NCBI GenBank assembly: GCA_945903265.1
Contig: CAMDNQ010000003.1
Location: 181,932-245,931 of the forward strand
Direction of reading: 5' to 3'
Length of the DNA: 64,000 nucleotides
Source: Candidatus Sulfopaludibacter sp. SbA3
GTDB taxonomy: Bacteria; Acidobacteriota; Vicinamibacteria; Vicinamibacterales; UBA2999
The notes under the pieces are model-generated. The model did no database searches. It worked only from the letters and a program-made list of their open reading frames with translations, and was not told the DNA's origin. Shown piece after piece: positions 35,481 to 43,215 of the stretch. The stretch's first letter is position 1. Every line of letters starts with the position of its first letter. Position numbers and translations under genes: made by a program.

Positions 35481-36121
35481 TGCGATACGTCATCTCACGC
35501 TCGCTCGGCCGGAAGCTCGGCGTCACGTGCCTCGCGTGCGTGACGTTCGTCCTGCTGTACGAAGTCGTGATGTTCGACTCCGGCGAGGCCGCGCCCGAAA
35601 ACATGGTGGACCCCACGCTGCCCGCCGCCGGCGCCAGGCTCGTCTTCAACGCGACCGCGTACTGCAAGGGGACGACGACCGCGTCTGGCGTAAGCGTGCG
35701 GACAGGCATTGCCGCGTCGGACCCCTCGATCCTGCCCGTCGGGAGCGTCGTCAACATCTCGACCGACGACGCGAAATATAACGGGGTCTACACCATCATG
35801 GATACCGGCCCGAGGGTGCAGGGTCGCATTCTCGACTTGTATATGTGGAGTTGCCATGAAGCCCTGGCCTTCGGCCGAAGGCCGGTAGAGATCACTGTGC
35901 TGCGCCTCGGCTGGAATCCGAGAGATAGCGCGCCGAGTGTTGTGGAGCGGCTGTTCAGGCGTCGCGAAGCCGTCCGCGCCTCGCGGCCGCCGGCGGCGCC
36001 TGAAAGTCGTCCCGAGCCGGCGGAGGCTGGGGCCGTCGACCCCGCCGCCGCCGCGCCGACTGAACCGGCGCTTCAGGTACCTGAGGTACCGTTGGCGCCT
36101 CCCGCGAGCGAAGCTCGCTAG
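35480..36121 (+). CDS. 3D-domain (MltA/RPF-like double-psi beta-barrel) envelope protein
   Basis: The 213-residue protein has an N-terminal membrane or signal helix (about residues 12-32) and a 3D domain named for three aspartates: FNATAYC, GIAASDPSILPVGSVVNI, YTIMDTGP and GRILDLYM. Such domains occur in MltA-type lytic transglycosylases and resuscitation factors, so a role in peptidoglycan cutting is likely. The C-terminal 60 residues are a Pro/Ala-rich tail. The final ASEAR codons lie in a GCGAGC-GAA-GCTCGC palindrome that ends at the stop codon. Confidence 0.85.
   Translation: MRYVISRSLGRKLGVTCLACVTFVLLYEVVMFDSGEAAPENMVDPTLPAAGARLVFNATAYCKGTTTASGVSVRTGIAASDPSILPVGSVVNISTDDAKYNGVYTIMDTGPRVQGRILDLYMWSCHEALAFGRRPVEITVLRLGWNPRDSAPSVVERLFRRREAVRASRPPAAPESRPEPAEAGAVDPAAAAPTEPALQVPEVPLAPPASEAR
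36104..36118. repeat. REP-like palindrome at the stop of the 3D-domain gene
   Basis: GCGAGC-GAA-GCTCGC forms a 6-bp stem with a GAA loop over the last codons of the 3D gene. It is the same GCGAGC..GCTCGC type as the twin palindrome at 52703-52723. Confidence 0.65.
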
Positions 36122-36672
36122 CCCGTTTTCTTCTCGTCGCGCCCGCCGGAGATGTCGATCTTCCGGCCCCTGCGGGCTTCCTGTGACGGCGCCGACATCA
36201 CGACTTCGAGCACGCCGTTGGTGAACGTCGCCTTCGCCGACTCGCCAATCGCGCCGGGTGGAATCGGGACGACGCGACAGAAGGTTCCGTGGCTCCGCTC
36301 GCTCCAGAACACGCCGTCGCGATCCTCCTCCGATTCGTGCTTCCGCTCGCCGCGAATGGTGACCGCGTCATCCCCCACTTCGACCGACAGGTCCGTCCGG
36401 TTCATGCCGGGCACGTCAGCGCGGATCACGAACTCGTTCCCACGCTGGAAGGCGTCAATCGCGGGCTTCCAGTCCATGACCGTTCCGGCCGCCTGCGCGA
36501 GCCAGCCTGAGGGCGATGACAAGCCAAACCGGCTGGCCCAGCGATCCACTTCGTCCTGCATCTGCTGCACGAGGCCGGCTTCGGACGAGCCATGCATCGG
36601 CCCGTGGGCCTTCTCATGGCCGGCCTTCTCATAGCCGGTCTTCCCGTGGCGTTTTCCGGTATCTGATGGCAT
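36118..36672 (-). CDS. Hsp20 small heat-shock protein with long N-terminal region
   Basis: The 184-residue protein has a Gly/His/Lys-rich N-terminus (MPSDTGKRHGKTGYEKAGHEK), a helical segment and a C-terminal alpha-crystallin domain: PAIDAFQRGNEFVIRADVPGM, VTIRGERK, FCRVVPIP and ATFTNGVLEVVMSAP. It is the third Hsp20 in the window and differs from the other two by its length and N-terminal repeats (EKAGHEKAH). It is probably a holdase. It converges on the 3D gene with a 4-bp overlap and is co-directional with the glycine-zipper lipoprotein. Confidence 0.88.
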   Translation of the reverse strand: MPSDTGKRHGKTGYEKAGHEKAHGPMHGSSEAGLVQQMQDEVDRWASRFGLSSPSGWLAQAAGTVMDWKPAIDAFQRGNEFVIRADVPGMNRTDLSVEVGDDAVTIRGERKHESEEDRDGVFWSERSHGTFCRVVPIPPGAIGESAKATFTNGVLEVVMSAPSQEARRGRKIDISGGRDEKKTG

Positions 36673-36683
36673 GTGGGCCTCCT

Positions 36684-37364
36684 TCAGCCAACGTTCGCCG
36701 GGCTATCCAGGCGAACGCGAATGATCGAACCAGCGGGCAGATGCACGTCCTTGCCTTCGGTTGCGGCAATGGCGCCGCCCGCGCCGATCACCGCGCCCAG
36801 GATCGCTCCCTTGACGCCGCCGAGCAGCCCGCCGATCACGCCGCCGACACCGGCACCGGCGCCGGCCGTGCCGACTTCGTCACGAACGCCGCCGCTCTCG
36901 AAGACCTGCGTCGCCATCCCGCGAATCGGCACCGTCCGGCCGCGCACGACAATCTGATCGAAGGACAGCGTCAGACTGCCAACCCGATCGATCCGGCCCG
37001 GGCGCTTCGCGTCGGAGACGACGCCGCGGACGACCGAACCGGCGGGAACCAGCACGCGGCCGTTCTGCATCAGGTCGACGGCGGTCGTCGCCTCGAACCG
37101 CTGCTCAACCGTGCTGGTTTCGGAGCTCAGCGGGGACTGAAGCCGGACGTCGAGCTCCTGTCCCACCGCCAGCGTGCCGTAAGCACTTTCATTGATCTGG
37201 ACCTGACCGCTCGGGGTGTTCGTCGTGGTCGTGGTCGTCTGGGCGGGCGGGGCCGGCTGTGGATAGGTGGTGGGCGCCTCACGAGTCGTCGCGCCGCAGC
37301 CAATGGCCGCAACCGCGGCTGTCAGCGCACAGGCGCGGACGAGTGTGAAATGTCGAGTCTGCAT
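36684..37364 (-). CDS. Glycine-zipper lipoprotein of unknown function
   Basis: The 226-residue protein starts MQTRHFTLVRACALTAAVAAIGC, a lipoprotein signal with cysteine at residue 23, chosen because GGAGG precedes it. A Thr/Pro-rich linker follows, then a beta-rich domain (LAVGQELDVRLQSPLSSETS.., VLVPAGSVVRGVVSDAK) and a glycine zipper (GAGAGVGGVIGGLLGGVKGAILGAVIGAGGA). The zipper suggests membrane association or oligomerisation. Its beta-rich part loosely resembles TrbI/VirB10-type C-terminal repeats, but this is weak. It lies in a stress-flavoured block with Hsp20. Confidence 0.7.
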   Translation of the reverse strand: MQTRHFTLVRACALTAAVAAIGCGATTREAPTTYPQPAPPAQTTTTTTNTPSGQVQINESAYGTLAVGQELDVRLQSPLSSETSTVEQRFEATTAVDLMQNGRVLVPAGSVVRGVVSDAKRPGRIDRVGSLTLSFDQIVVRGRTVPIRGMATQVFESGGVRDEVGTAGAGAGVGGVIGGLLGGVKGAILGAVIGAGGAIAATEGKDVHLPAGSIIRVRLDSPANVG

Positions 37365-37409
37365 GACGAAATCCTCCGCCAATGCATGAAGCAACCAGGG
37401 TACCGCGCG

Positions 37410-38078
37410 TTATTGATGGGCAGGGGCCGCGTGGTGGCGAAGAAGATCCCGAACTTCCTGATCGGTCGTCTGGTTGAAGTCTCCGTACCACTGACCCACC
37501 GCGACGAACGGCTCAGGACTGCGCACGCACACGACCTCGTCGGCGTGAGCGGTCAGCTCATCACACGTGTCACGCGCGCCAACCGGGACGGCCACGACGA
37601 TCCGGGAGGGATTGCGGCGCCGGACGGCTTTCACGGACGCGCGCATGCTGGAACCCGTGGCAAGGCCGTCGTCGATGAGAATGACCACCCGGCCATCGAT
37701 AAGCAGGGCGGCCCGGCCTTCCCGGTATGCCGATTCGCGGCGCTCGAGTTCCACTTGTTCCTCGCGTGCGATGTCATCGATCTCGGCCGGCGTAATGCCG
37801 TACCACCGCACGACATCGTCGTTGAGGACGCGAACGCCTCCGGACGCGATAGCACCGATGGCGAGCTCGCGGTGTCGCGGAGCCCCGAGTTTTCTCACCA
37901 GAAAGAGATCAAGCGGCACACCGAGCGCCTCGGCGACCTCAACAGCGACCGGCACTCCGCCGCGCGGAAGCGCCAGCACGAGGACGTCGGATCGGCCGGC
38001 GTACGACGTCAGCGCCGCGGCAAGCGCCCGTCCCGCCTCGCGGCGGTCCCGGAATCCTGTTTTGGCGGCCTGACTCAT
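37410..38078 (-). CDS. Phosphoribosyltransferase family protein
   Basis: The 222-residue protein has a type I PRTase fold: VLALPRGGVPVAVEVAEALG, FLVRKLGAPRHRELAIGAIA and the PRPP loop VVILIDDGLATGSSM with the two acidic residues. Relatives are often annotated as predicted phosphoribosyltransferases and lie near stress and Hsp20 genes; the substrate base is unknown. It is co-directional with the glycine-zipper and Hsp20 genes, which suggests a shared stress regulon. Confidence 0.85.
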   Translation of the reverse strand: MSQAAKTGFRDRREAGRALAAALTSYAGRSDVLVLALPRGGVPVAVEVAEALGVPLDLFLVRKLGAPRHRELAIGAIASGGVRVLNDDVVRWYGITPAEIDDIAREEQVELERRESAYREGRAALLIDGRVVILIDDGLATGSSMRASVKAVRRRNPSRIVVAVPVGARDTCDELTAHADEVVCVRSPEPFVAVGQWYGDFNQTTDQEVRDLLRHHAAPAHQ

Positions 38079-38109
38079 GCTCGACCGTGTGCAAGTCAGG
38101 TGCCCGGCG

Positions 38110-39888
38110 TTATGTCCCTGCTGCCGGTTGAAACTGCAACTGATACAGCCGGTGGTAAATCCCGCGCTCGGCCAGCAGCGCCTGGTGCGTCCCCGACTCG
38201 CGCAAATGCCCTTTGTGGAAGACCAGGATGCGGTCCATGCCCTGGATCGTCGACAGACGGTGAGCGATGGCGATTGTCGTCCGGCCGGCCATGATCACCT
38301 TCAGCGCGTCCCGAATGAGCAATTCCGTTCCTGTATCGACGCTTGATGTCGCCTCGTCGAGAATCAGGACGGGCCGGTTGAACGCGAGCGCCCGCGCGAA
38401 CGACAGCAGCTGCTTCTGGCCGACCGACAGGGTCGCGCCACGTTCGACGACCGCCGTCTCGAGCCCGTTCGGCAGCCGGTCGATGAAGGTGTCGGCGTGC
38501 ACGGCCTTCACAGCCGCCGCAACGGCTTCGTCGGTGACGGCGTCGTTGCCAAGCCGGACGTTGCCTGCAACCGTCCCCGAGAACAGGTGGACGTCCTGCA
38601 GCACCAGCCCGAAGAGGGACCGCAGCTCTGCGAGATCCATCTCGCGGATGTCGGTGCCGTCGATGGTGATCCGGCCCTCCTGCACGTCGTAGAACCGGAG
38701 CAGCAGGTTCACGATCGTCGTCTTTCCCGCCCCGGTCGCACCGACGATGGCGATGCGCTCGCCCGGCATCACGCGAAAGGACACATCCTTGAGTACAGGC
38801 TCGCCCTCGACGTAGGCGAACGTCACGTGATCGAAGGCAATGACGCCGGACGTGGCACGGACCGCGCGGGCGTTCGAGGCAATCGCGACCGGCGTATCGA
38901 TCAGCGTGAAGATCCGCTCCGACGACGCCATCGCGCCCTGGAGGACGTTGAACTTCTCGGACATGTCGCTGATAGGCCGGAAGAACCGCTGCGCGTACAT
39001 CAGGAACGCGACGAGCGATCCGAGGGTCAGCCGGTCGTCCATCACCCACCCGCCGCCGATCCAGATAATCAGCGCCGAGGCCAGCGCACTCACAAGCTCG
39101 ATCGCCGGGTAGAAGACGGCGTAATAGAGAATCGAGCGGATGTTGGCGTCGCGATGGTGGCGGTTGATCTGCTCGAACGCCGCAAAATCACGCTCCTCGC
39201 GCCGGAACAGGTGGACCGTCGCCATTCCCGTGATCCGCTCCTGCAGGAACGCGTTGATGCGGGCCAGCCACATCCGCACCTGCCGGTAGGATTCGCGGAC
39301 GTTCGATCGGAACCATTCGGTGAACCATGCGACGAGCGGCAGTACGGAGAACGCGACGAGCGCCAGCCGCCAGTCCATCCACACCAGGACCGCCATGATG
39401 CCGACCAGCGTGAACGCGTCGCCGAAGACGGCCACGACACCCGCGGTGAAGAGCTCGTTCAGCGCATCGACGTCGCTCGTCACGCGCGTCATCAGACGGC
39501 CGACCGGATTGCGATCGTAGAAGCGGATATCGAGCTGCTGGAGCCGCGCGTGGATCTGCATCCGCAGGTCGAACATGATGCGCTGCCCGATGATCTGCAT
39601 CGTCGACGTCTGCAGATACTCGAGCGCGAAGGCTCCGAGCACGGTCAGCAGGAAGAGCGCGGCGATCGTGCCCAGGCCGGAGAGATCGCCAGCGGGAATG
39701 TACTGGTCGATGACTATTTTCGTGAGATACGGCGGCGCCAGCTCCAGGGCCGAGTGCGCCAGGATCGCGGCGACCGCGAGGCCCACCTGCCGGCGGTACG
39801 GCCGGAGGTATGTCAGGAGCCGGCGCATGAGCCGCGCGTCGTAGGCCTTGCCGACGATCTCGTCGTCGTGTGTCACGTCGTTGCTCAA
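38110..39888 (-). CDS. ABC exporter half-transporter (canonical-site subunit)
   Basis: The 592-residue protein fuses six membrane helices to an ATPase domain: Walker A GATGAGKTT, signature LSVGQ, Walker B LILDEATSSVD with the catalytic Glu, and the H-loop in IAHRLST. It pairs with the gene immediately upstream, overlapping it by 4 bp. The order (two half-transporters, one with Glu and one with Asp at the Walker B end) is that of heterodimeric exporters such as BmrCD or TM287/288. The substrate, perhaps a drug or lipid, cannot be deduced. Confidence 0.92.
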   Translation of the reverse strand: MSNDVTHDDEIVGKAYDARLMRRLLTYLRPYRRQVGLAVAAILAHSALELAPPYLTKIVIDQYIPAGDLSGLGTIAALFLLTVLGAFALEYLQTSTMQIIGQRIMFDLRMQIHARLQQLDIRFYDRNPVGRLMTRVTSDVDALNELFTAGVVAVFGDAFTLVGIMAVLVWMDWRLALVAFSVLPLVAWFTEWFRSNVRESYRQVRMWLARINAFLQERITGMATVHLFRREERDFAAFEQINRHHRDANIRSILYYAVFYPAIELVSALASALIIWIGGGWVMDDRLTLGSLVAFLMYAQRFFRPISDMSEKFNVLQGAMASSERIFTLIDTPVAIASNARAVRATSGVIAFDHVTFAYVEGEPVLKDVSFRVMPGERIAIVGATGAGKTTIVNLLLRFYDVQEGRITIDGTDIREMDLAELRSLFGLVLQDVHLFSGTVAGNVRLGNDAVTDEAVAAAVKAVHADTFIDRLPNGLETAVVERGATLSVGQKQLLSFARALAFNRPVLILDEATSSVDTGTELLIRDALKVIMAGRTTIAIAHRLSTIQGMDRILVFHKGHLRESGTHQALLAERGIYHRLYQLQFQPAAGT

Positions 39889-41630
39889 GAGGCGGCGAGC
39901 TCCTCCTCGAGCAGCTGCTTCCGGTGCATGGCGGCGTACACGCCGCCCGCCGTCACCAGCTGGTCGTGCGTGCCTCGCTCCACGATGCGACCGCCTGAAA
40001 GGACCAGAATGAGATCCGCGTGCCGGACGGTCGACACTCGATGCGACACGATGAGCGCCGTTCGCTCACGCATCACGTCCCGCAGCCGGCCGAGAATCTC
40101 CTCCTCGGTATATGTGTCGACGGCCGAAAGGGCGTCGTCGAGGATGAGAATCCTCGGATCGGTGACGACGGCACGGGCAATGGCGGTCCGCTGCTTTTGT
40201 CCGCCAGACAGGGTGATGCCGCGCTCTCCTACGACCGTGTCATAGCTGCGCGGGAACGCCTCGACGTCCTTGTCGAGCCTCGCGATGCCCGCCGCGTGCT
40301 CCACCCGCATCCGCCAGTCGTCGCCGACAGGCGCTCCGAACGCCACGTTGTCTTCGATGCTCGTCCCGAAAAGGAACGGCTCCTGAGGAACGAATCCAAT
40401 GGCGCCACGCAGCACCCCGAGAGGAATGTCGCGGACGTCAACGCCGTCGACGAATACCGTTCCCGGCGGCGGGTCGTAGAGGCGAGGGAGCAGGTTCAGG
40501 AGCGTCGACTTCCCGGACCCGGTGTTCCCCACGATCGCGGTCGTCGTCCCGGCCGGCAGCACCGCCGTGATGTCGTGCAGCACGACATGAGGGCCGTGAG
40601 CGAACGTCAGATGGCGGAATTCGATCGCTCCTGTGATGGCTCCGACCGCGGAGCCCGGATGGGGGGCGTCCAGAATCGCCGGAGGCGTGTCGAGCACCTC
40701 GAGCAGCCGTTTCCACGACGCCATGCCGCGTTGAATGAGGTTCGTGACCCAGCCGAACGCGATCATCGGCCACGCGAGCATCAGCAGATATGAGTTGAAC
40801 GCGACAAGCTCGCCAACCGTCAACCGGCCCTCGATGACCGCCCGGCTCCCAAGCCAGAGCACCAGCAGCGCGCCGATGCCCATGCACAGGCCCATGACCG
40901 GAAAGAACAAGGCCTGCACGTGGATGAGACCCATGTTGCGGCGGACGTACTCGTCGTTGGCCACCCGGAAGCGCGCGGTCTCCGAGGCTTCCTGCCCGTA
41001 GGCGCGCACGACGCGCACGCCCGAGAGCGTTTCCTGGACAATCGCGCTGATCTCCGACAGCTGCTCCTGGATGCGCTCGAAGCGGCGGTGAATGATCGTG
41101 CCGAAGTACCAGACCGACAGCGAAATCAGCGGCAGCGGAATGAGCGAGATCAACGTCAGCCGGGTATCGATCGAAAACATCAGCGCGATCCCGATGATGA
41201 AGGTCAGCACCGTCGTCGCCGAATACATGATGGCGGGGCCGATCATCATGCGCACGGCGCTGAGGTCGTTCGTCGCGCGTGACATCAGATCGCCCGTGCG
41301 GTGACGCTGAAAGTAGCCGAGATCGAGCCGCTGGAGGTGCGCGAAGAAATCATTGCGCAGGTCGTACTCGATCCCGCGCGACGCGCCGATGATGATCCGG
41401 CGCATCAGATAGCGCAGCGTGCCGCCCGCGGCCGCCAGGCCGAATACCGCACCGGCGTACAGGCGGATCTTGCCCGCATCGACCCCCTCGGTCAGGTCGT
41501 CAATGGCGAGCTTGAGGACCCACGGGCTGGCGAGCCCGATGATCGCCGTACCGACCACGCAGACAAATCCGAGCGCGAACTCCCGACGATATCGGAGGAG
41601 ATACGCCAGCAGCCGCCGCGCGGGACTCAT
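39885..41630 (-). CDS. ABC exporter half-transporter (degenerate-site subunit)
   Basis: The 581-residue protein has six membrane helices (starting FALGFVCVVGTAIIGLASPW) and an ATPase domain with Walker A GNTGSGKST, a canonical signature LSGGQKQR and Walker B LILDDALSAVD. The catalytic Glu is Asp here, as in the degenerate subunit of heterodimeric exporters. The switch His is present (VSHRVST). It precedes and overlaps its partner. It diverges from the outer-membrane beta-barrel gene. Confidence 0.92.
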   Translation of the reverse strand: MSPARRLLAYLLRYRREFALGFVCVVGTAIIGLASPWVLKLAIDDLTEGVDAGKIRLYAGAVFGLAAAGGTLRYLMRRIIIGASRGIEYDLRNDFFAHLQRLDLGYFQRHRTGDLMSRATNDLSAVRMMIGPAIMYSATTVLTFIIGIALMFSIDTRLTLISLIPLPLISLSVWYFGTIIHRRFERIQEQLSEISAIVQETLSGVRVVRAYGQEASETARFRVANDEYVRRNMGLIHVQALFFPVMGLCMGIGALLVLWLGSRAVIEGRLTVGELVAFNSYLLMLAWPMIAFGWVTNLIQRGMASWKRLLEVLDTPPAILDAPHPGSAVGAITGAIEFRHLTFAHGPHVVLHDITAVLPAGTTTAIVGNTGSGKSTLLNLLPRLYDPPPGTVFVDGVDVRDIPLGVLRGAIGFVPQEPFLFGTSIEDNVAFGAPVGDDWRMRVEHAAGIARLDKDVEAFPRSYDTVVGERGITLSGGQKQRTAIARAVVTDPRILILDDALSAVDTYTEEEILGRLRDVMRERTALIVSHRVSTVRHADLILVLSGGRIVERGTHDQLVTAGGVYAAMHRKQLLEEELAAS

Positions 41631-41689
41631 CCAAAAAGTATAGTGCGCGGCCTGCTAATGGCTGGCGATATGCAGCCGATAAGTGGACT

Positions 41690-42478
41690 ATGCGAACCCG
41701 TCTACTGTCTACGCTCTCTGCTCTGTTCGTGTTCTGTACGCTCTCTGCGCCTGCGCAGGCGCAGGTACTCCCCGCCGAGGATCACATCGTCGAACTCGGC
41801 GTGATGTTCTGGAAGCCGTCGCCCGAGCTCACGCTCTCGACCGACGCGCTCGCCGGAACCGGCATCAGCGAAGTCGACTTCGTGCAGGAGTTCGGCATCG
41901 AAGACAAGATGTTCCCTGAATTTCGCGCGGCCATCGGCCGTAACCACAAGTTCCGTCTGAGCTATGTGAAGTTCGACTACGCCGAGGATGCGACGATCCG
42001 GCGCACCTTCACGTTCCAGGGCCGGACGTTCACGGTGGGCGCGCCGGCGACGGCGGACATCAAGTGGGACCTGTGGAAGTTCGGCTACGAGTGGGACTTC
42101 ATCTCACGCGAGCGCGGCTTCTTCGGGGTCGTGGCGGACGTCAAGTACAACAAGATTGCCGCCTCCGTCGACAGCCCGGTCCTCCGCTCGACCGCGACAA
42201 CCGATGTGACCGCGCCCGTGCCGACGATCGGCGTCATCGGCCGCGGGTACATCCGGCCGATGGTCGCGATTACGGGCGAGTTCACCGGCATCAGCATCAG
42301 CCGCGATGAATTCGAAGCGAAGTTCTTCGACTTCGATATCTACGGGACGGTGAGTTTCGGCCGCCACCTCGGCGCGCAGGCAGGATACCGATCGGTCGAC
42401 GTGCACTACCTTTCGGACGAGGATACGGGCGACCTGAAGATGAAGGGCCCGTACTTTGGCGGCGTCCTCCGGTTCTAA
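41690..42478 (+). CDS. Outer-membrane beta-barrel protein, function unknown
   Basis: The 262-residue protein has a signal peptide (MRTRLLSTLSALFVFCTLSAPAQA) and alternating amphipathic strands typical of small outer-membrane barrels (KFRLSYVKFDYAEDA, YIRPMVAITGEFTGISISRD, FGRHLGAQAGYRSVDVHYLSD). It ends in Phe (YFGGVLRF), the usual C-terminal signal for Bam insertion. No catalytic motif is visible. The final codon overlaps the convergent methyltransferase by 4 bp. It diverges from the ABC exporter gene. Confidence 0.75.
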   Translation: MRTRLLSTLSALFVFCTLSAPAQAQVLPAEDHIVELGVMFWKPSPELTLSTDALAGTGISEVDFVQEFGIEDKMFPEFRAAIGRNHKFRLSYVKFDYAEDATIRRTFTFQGRTFTVGAPATADIKWDLWKFGYEWDFISRERGFFGVVADVKYNKIAASVDSPVLRSTATTDVTAPVPTIGVIGRGYIRPMVAITGEFTGISISRDEFEAKFFDFDIYGTVSFGRHLGAQAGYRSVDVHYLSDEDTGDLKMKGPYFGGVLRF

Positions 42479-43212
42479 CGCTTCCTTCCGACAATCATCA
42501 ACGACGTTCCACAGGGCATAGGGAGGCGGCGCGCAAGCGCCGCTTCCCCGCGCAGCATCCACGCCAGCGCCATATTCACGGGCGCGGCAGGCACGTGTAA
42601 ATCCGCGTCACCGGTCGGCTCGCGAAACGGCCGTGCCATCCGCTGCGCCAGCCGGATTCCCAGGACCATCGGCACAATCGACGCAAAGAGATACGCGATC
42701 CGGACTGGCGCCAGCCCTGCGCCGGCAAGCAGCTCACGGGCTTTCGACGGCGTATACCGCCGCAGCTCTCCCCACACATCGCTGTGATCGCCGCGCAGAA
42801 CGTCCAGCGCCGTCACATTGAGGACCACGTGGCCGCCCGGCTTCAGGACGCGCGCCATCTCCTGCAGCGCGGCCTGATCGTCGGGAACGCTCTGCAGCAC
42901 GTCGAACGACGTGGCGATATCGAACGTGCCGGAGCGAAACGGGATCTGCTGCATGTTGGCGTGGGCGATGGGCAGATGCGCCTCGCGTCCGCGGCGCATG
43001 GCGTCGGGGCTCAAATCGAACCCGAAGGCCGTCCCGTACCGCGGCAATAATCGTTGGAGGTTGTGAGTGGTCCCGCAGCCGCAGTCGAGCAGGCGCAGGT
43101 CGCGGCGGCCGCCCGCGATTCCGTCAAGGACCGGCACGAAGGAGGCGCGGAATCCGTGAAACCAGAAGTGATCGCGCTCGGCGAGGGCGGTCAGCTCGAG
43201 CAGATCCGCCAT
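42475..43212 (-). CDS. Class I SAM-dependent methyltransferase
   Basis: The 245-residue protein shows the SAM-binding motif RLLDCGCGTTHNL, an acidic FGFDLSPDAMRRGRE and the post-motif IPFRSGTFDIATSFDVLQSV, with VLKPGGHVVLNV, as in Methyltransf_11 enzymes. The C-terminal region has hydrophobic segments (YLFASIVPMVLGIRLAQ) seen in some sugar- or lipid-linked methyltransferases. The acceptor is unknown. It lies 3 bp downstream of the lytic transglycosylase gene on the same strand. Confidence 0.87.
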   Translation of the reverse strand: MADLLELTALAERDHFWFHGFRASFVPVLDGIAGGRRDLRLLDCGCGTTHNLQRLLPRYGTAFGFDLSPDAMRRGREAHLPIAHANMQQIPFRSGTFDIATSFDVLQSVPDDQAALQEMARVLKPGGHVVLNVTALDVLRGDHSDVWGELRRYTPSKARELLAGAGLAPVRIAYLFASIVPMVLGIRLAQRMARPFREPTGDADLHVPAAPVNMALAWMLRGEAALARRLPMPCGTSLMIVGRKR

Positions 43213-43215
43213 TGA

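Noticed and set aside
36516..38294. 592-residue plus-strand frame
   Set aside because: It is antisense to the Hsp20, glycine-zipper and phosphoribosyltransferase genes and shows no domain pattern.
38497..40245. 582-residue plus-strand frame opposite the ABC transporters
   Set aside because: His/Asp/Arg-rich shadow; the minus strand has complete ABC motifs.
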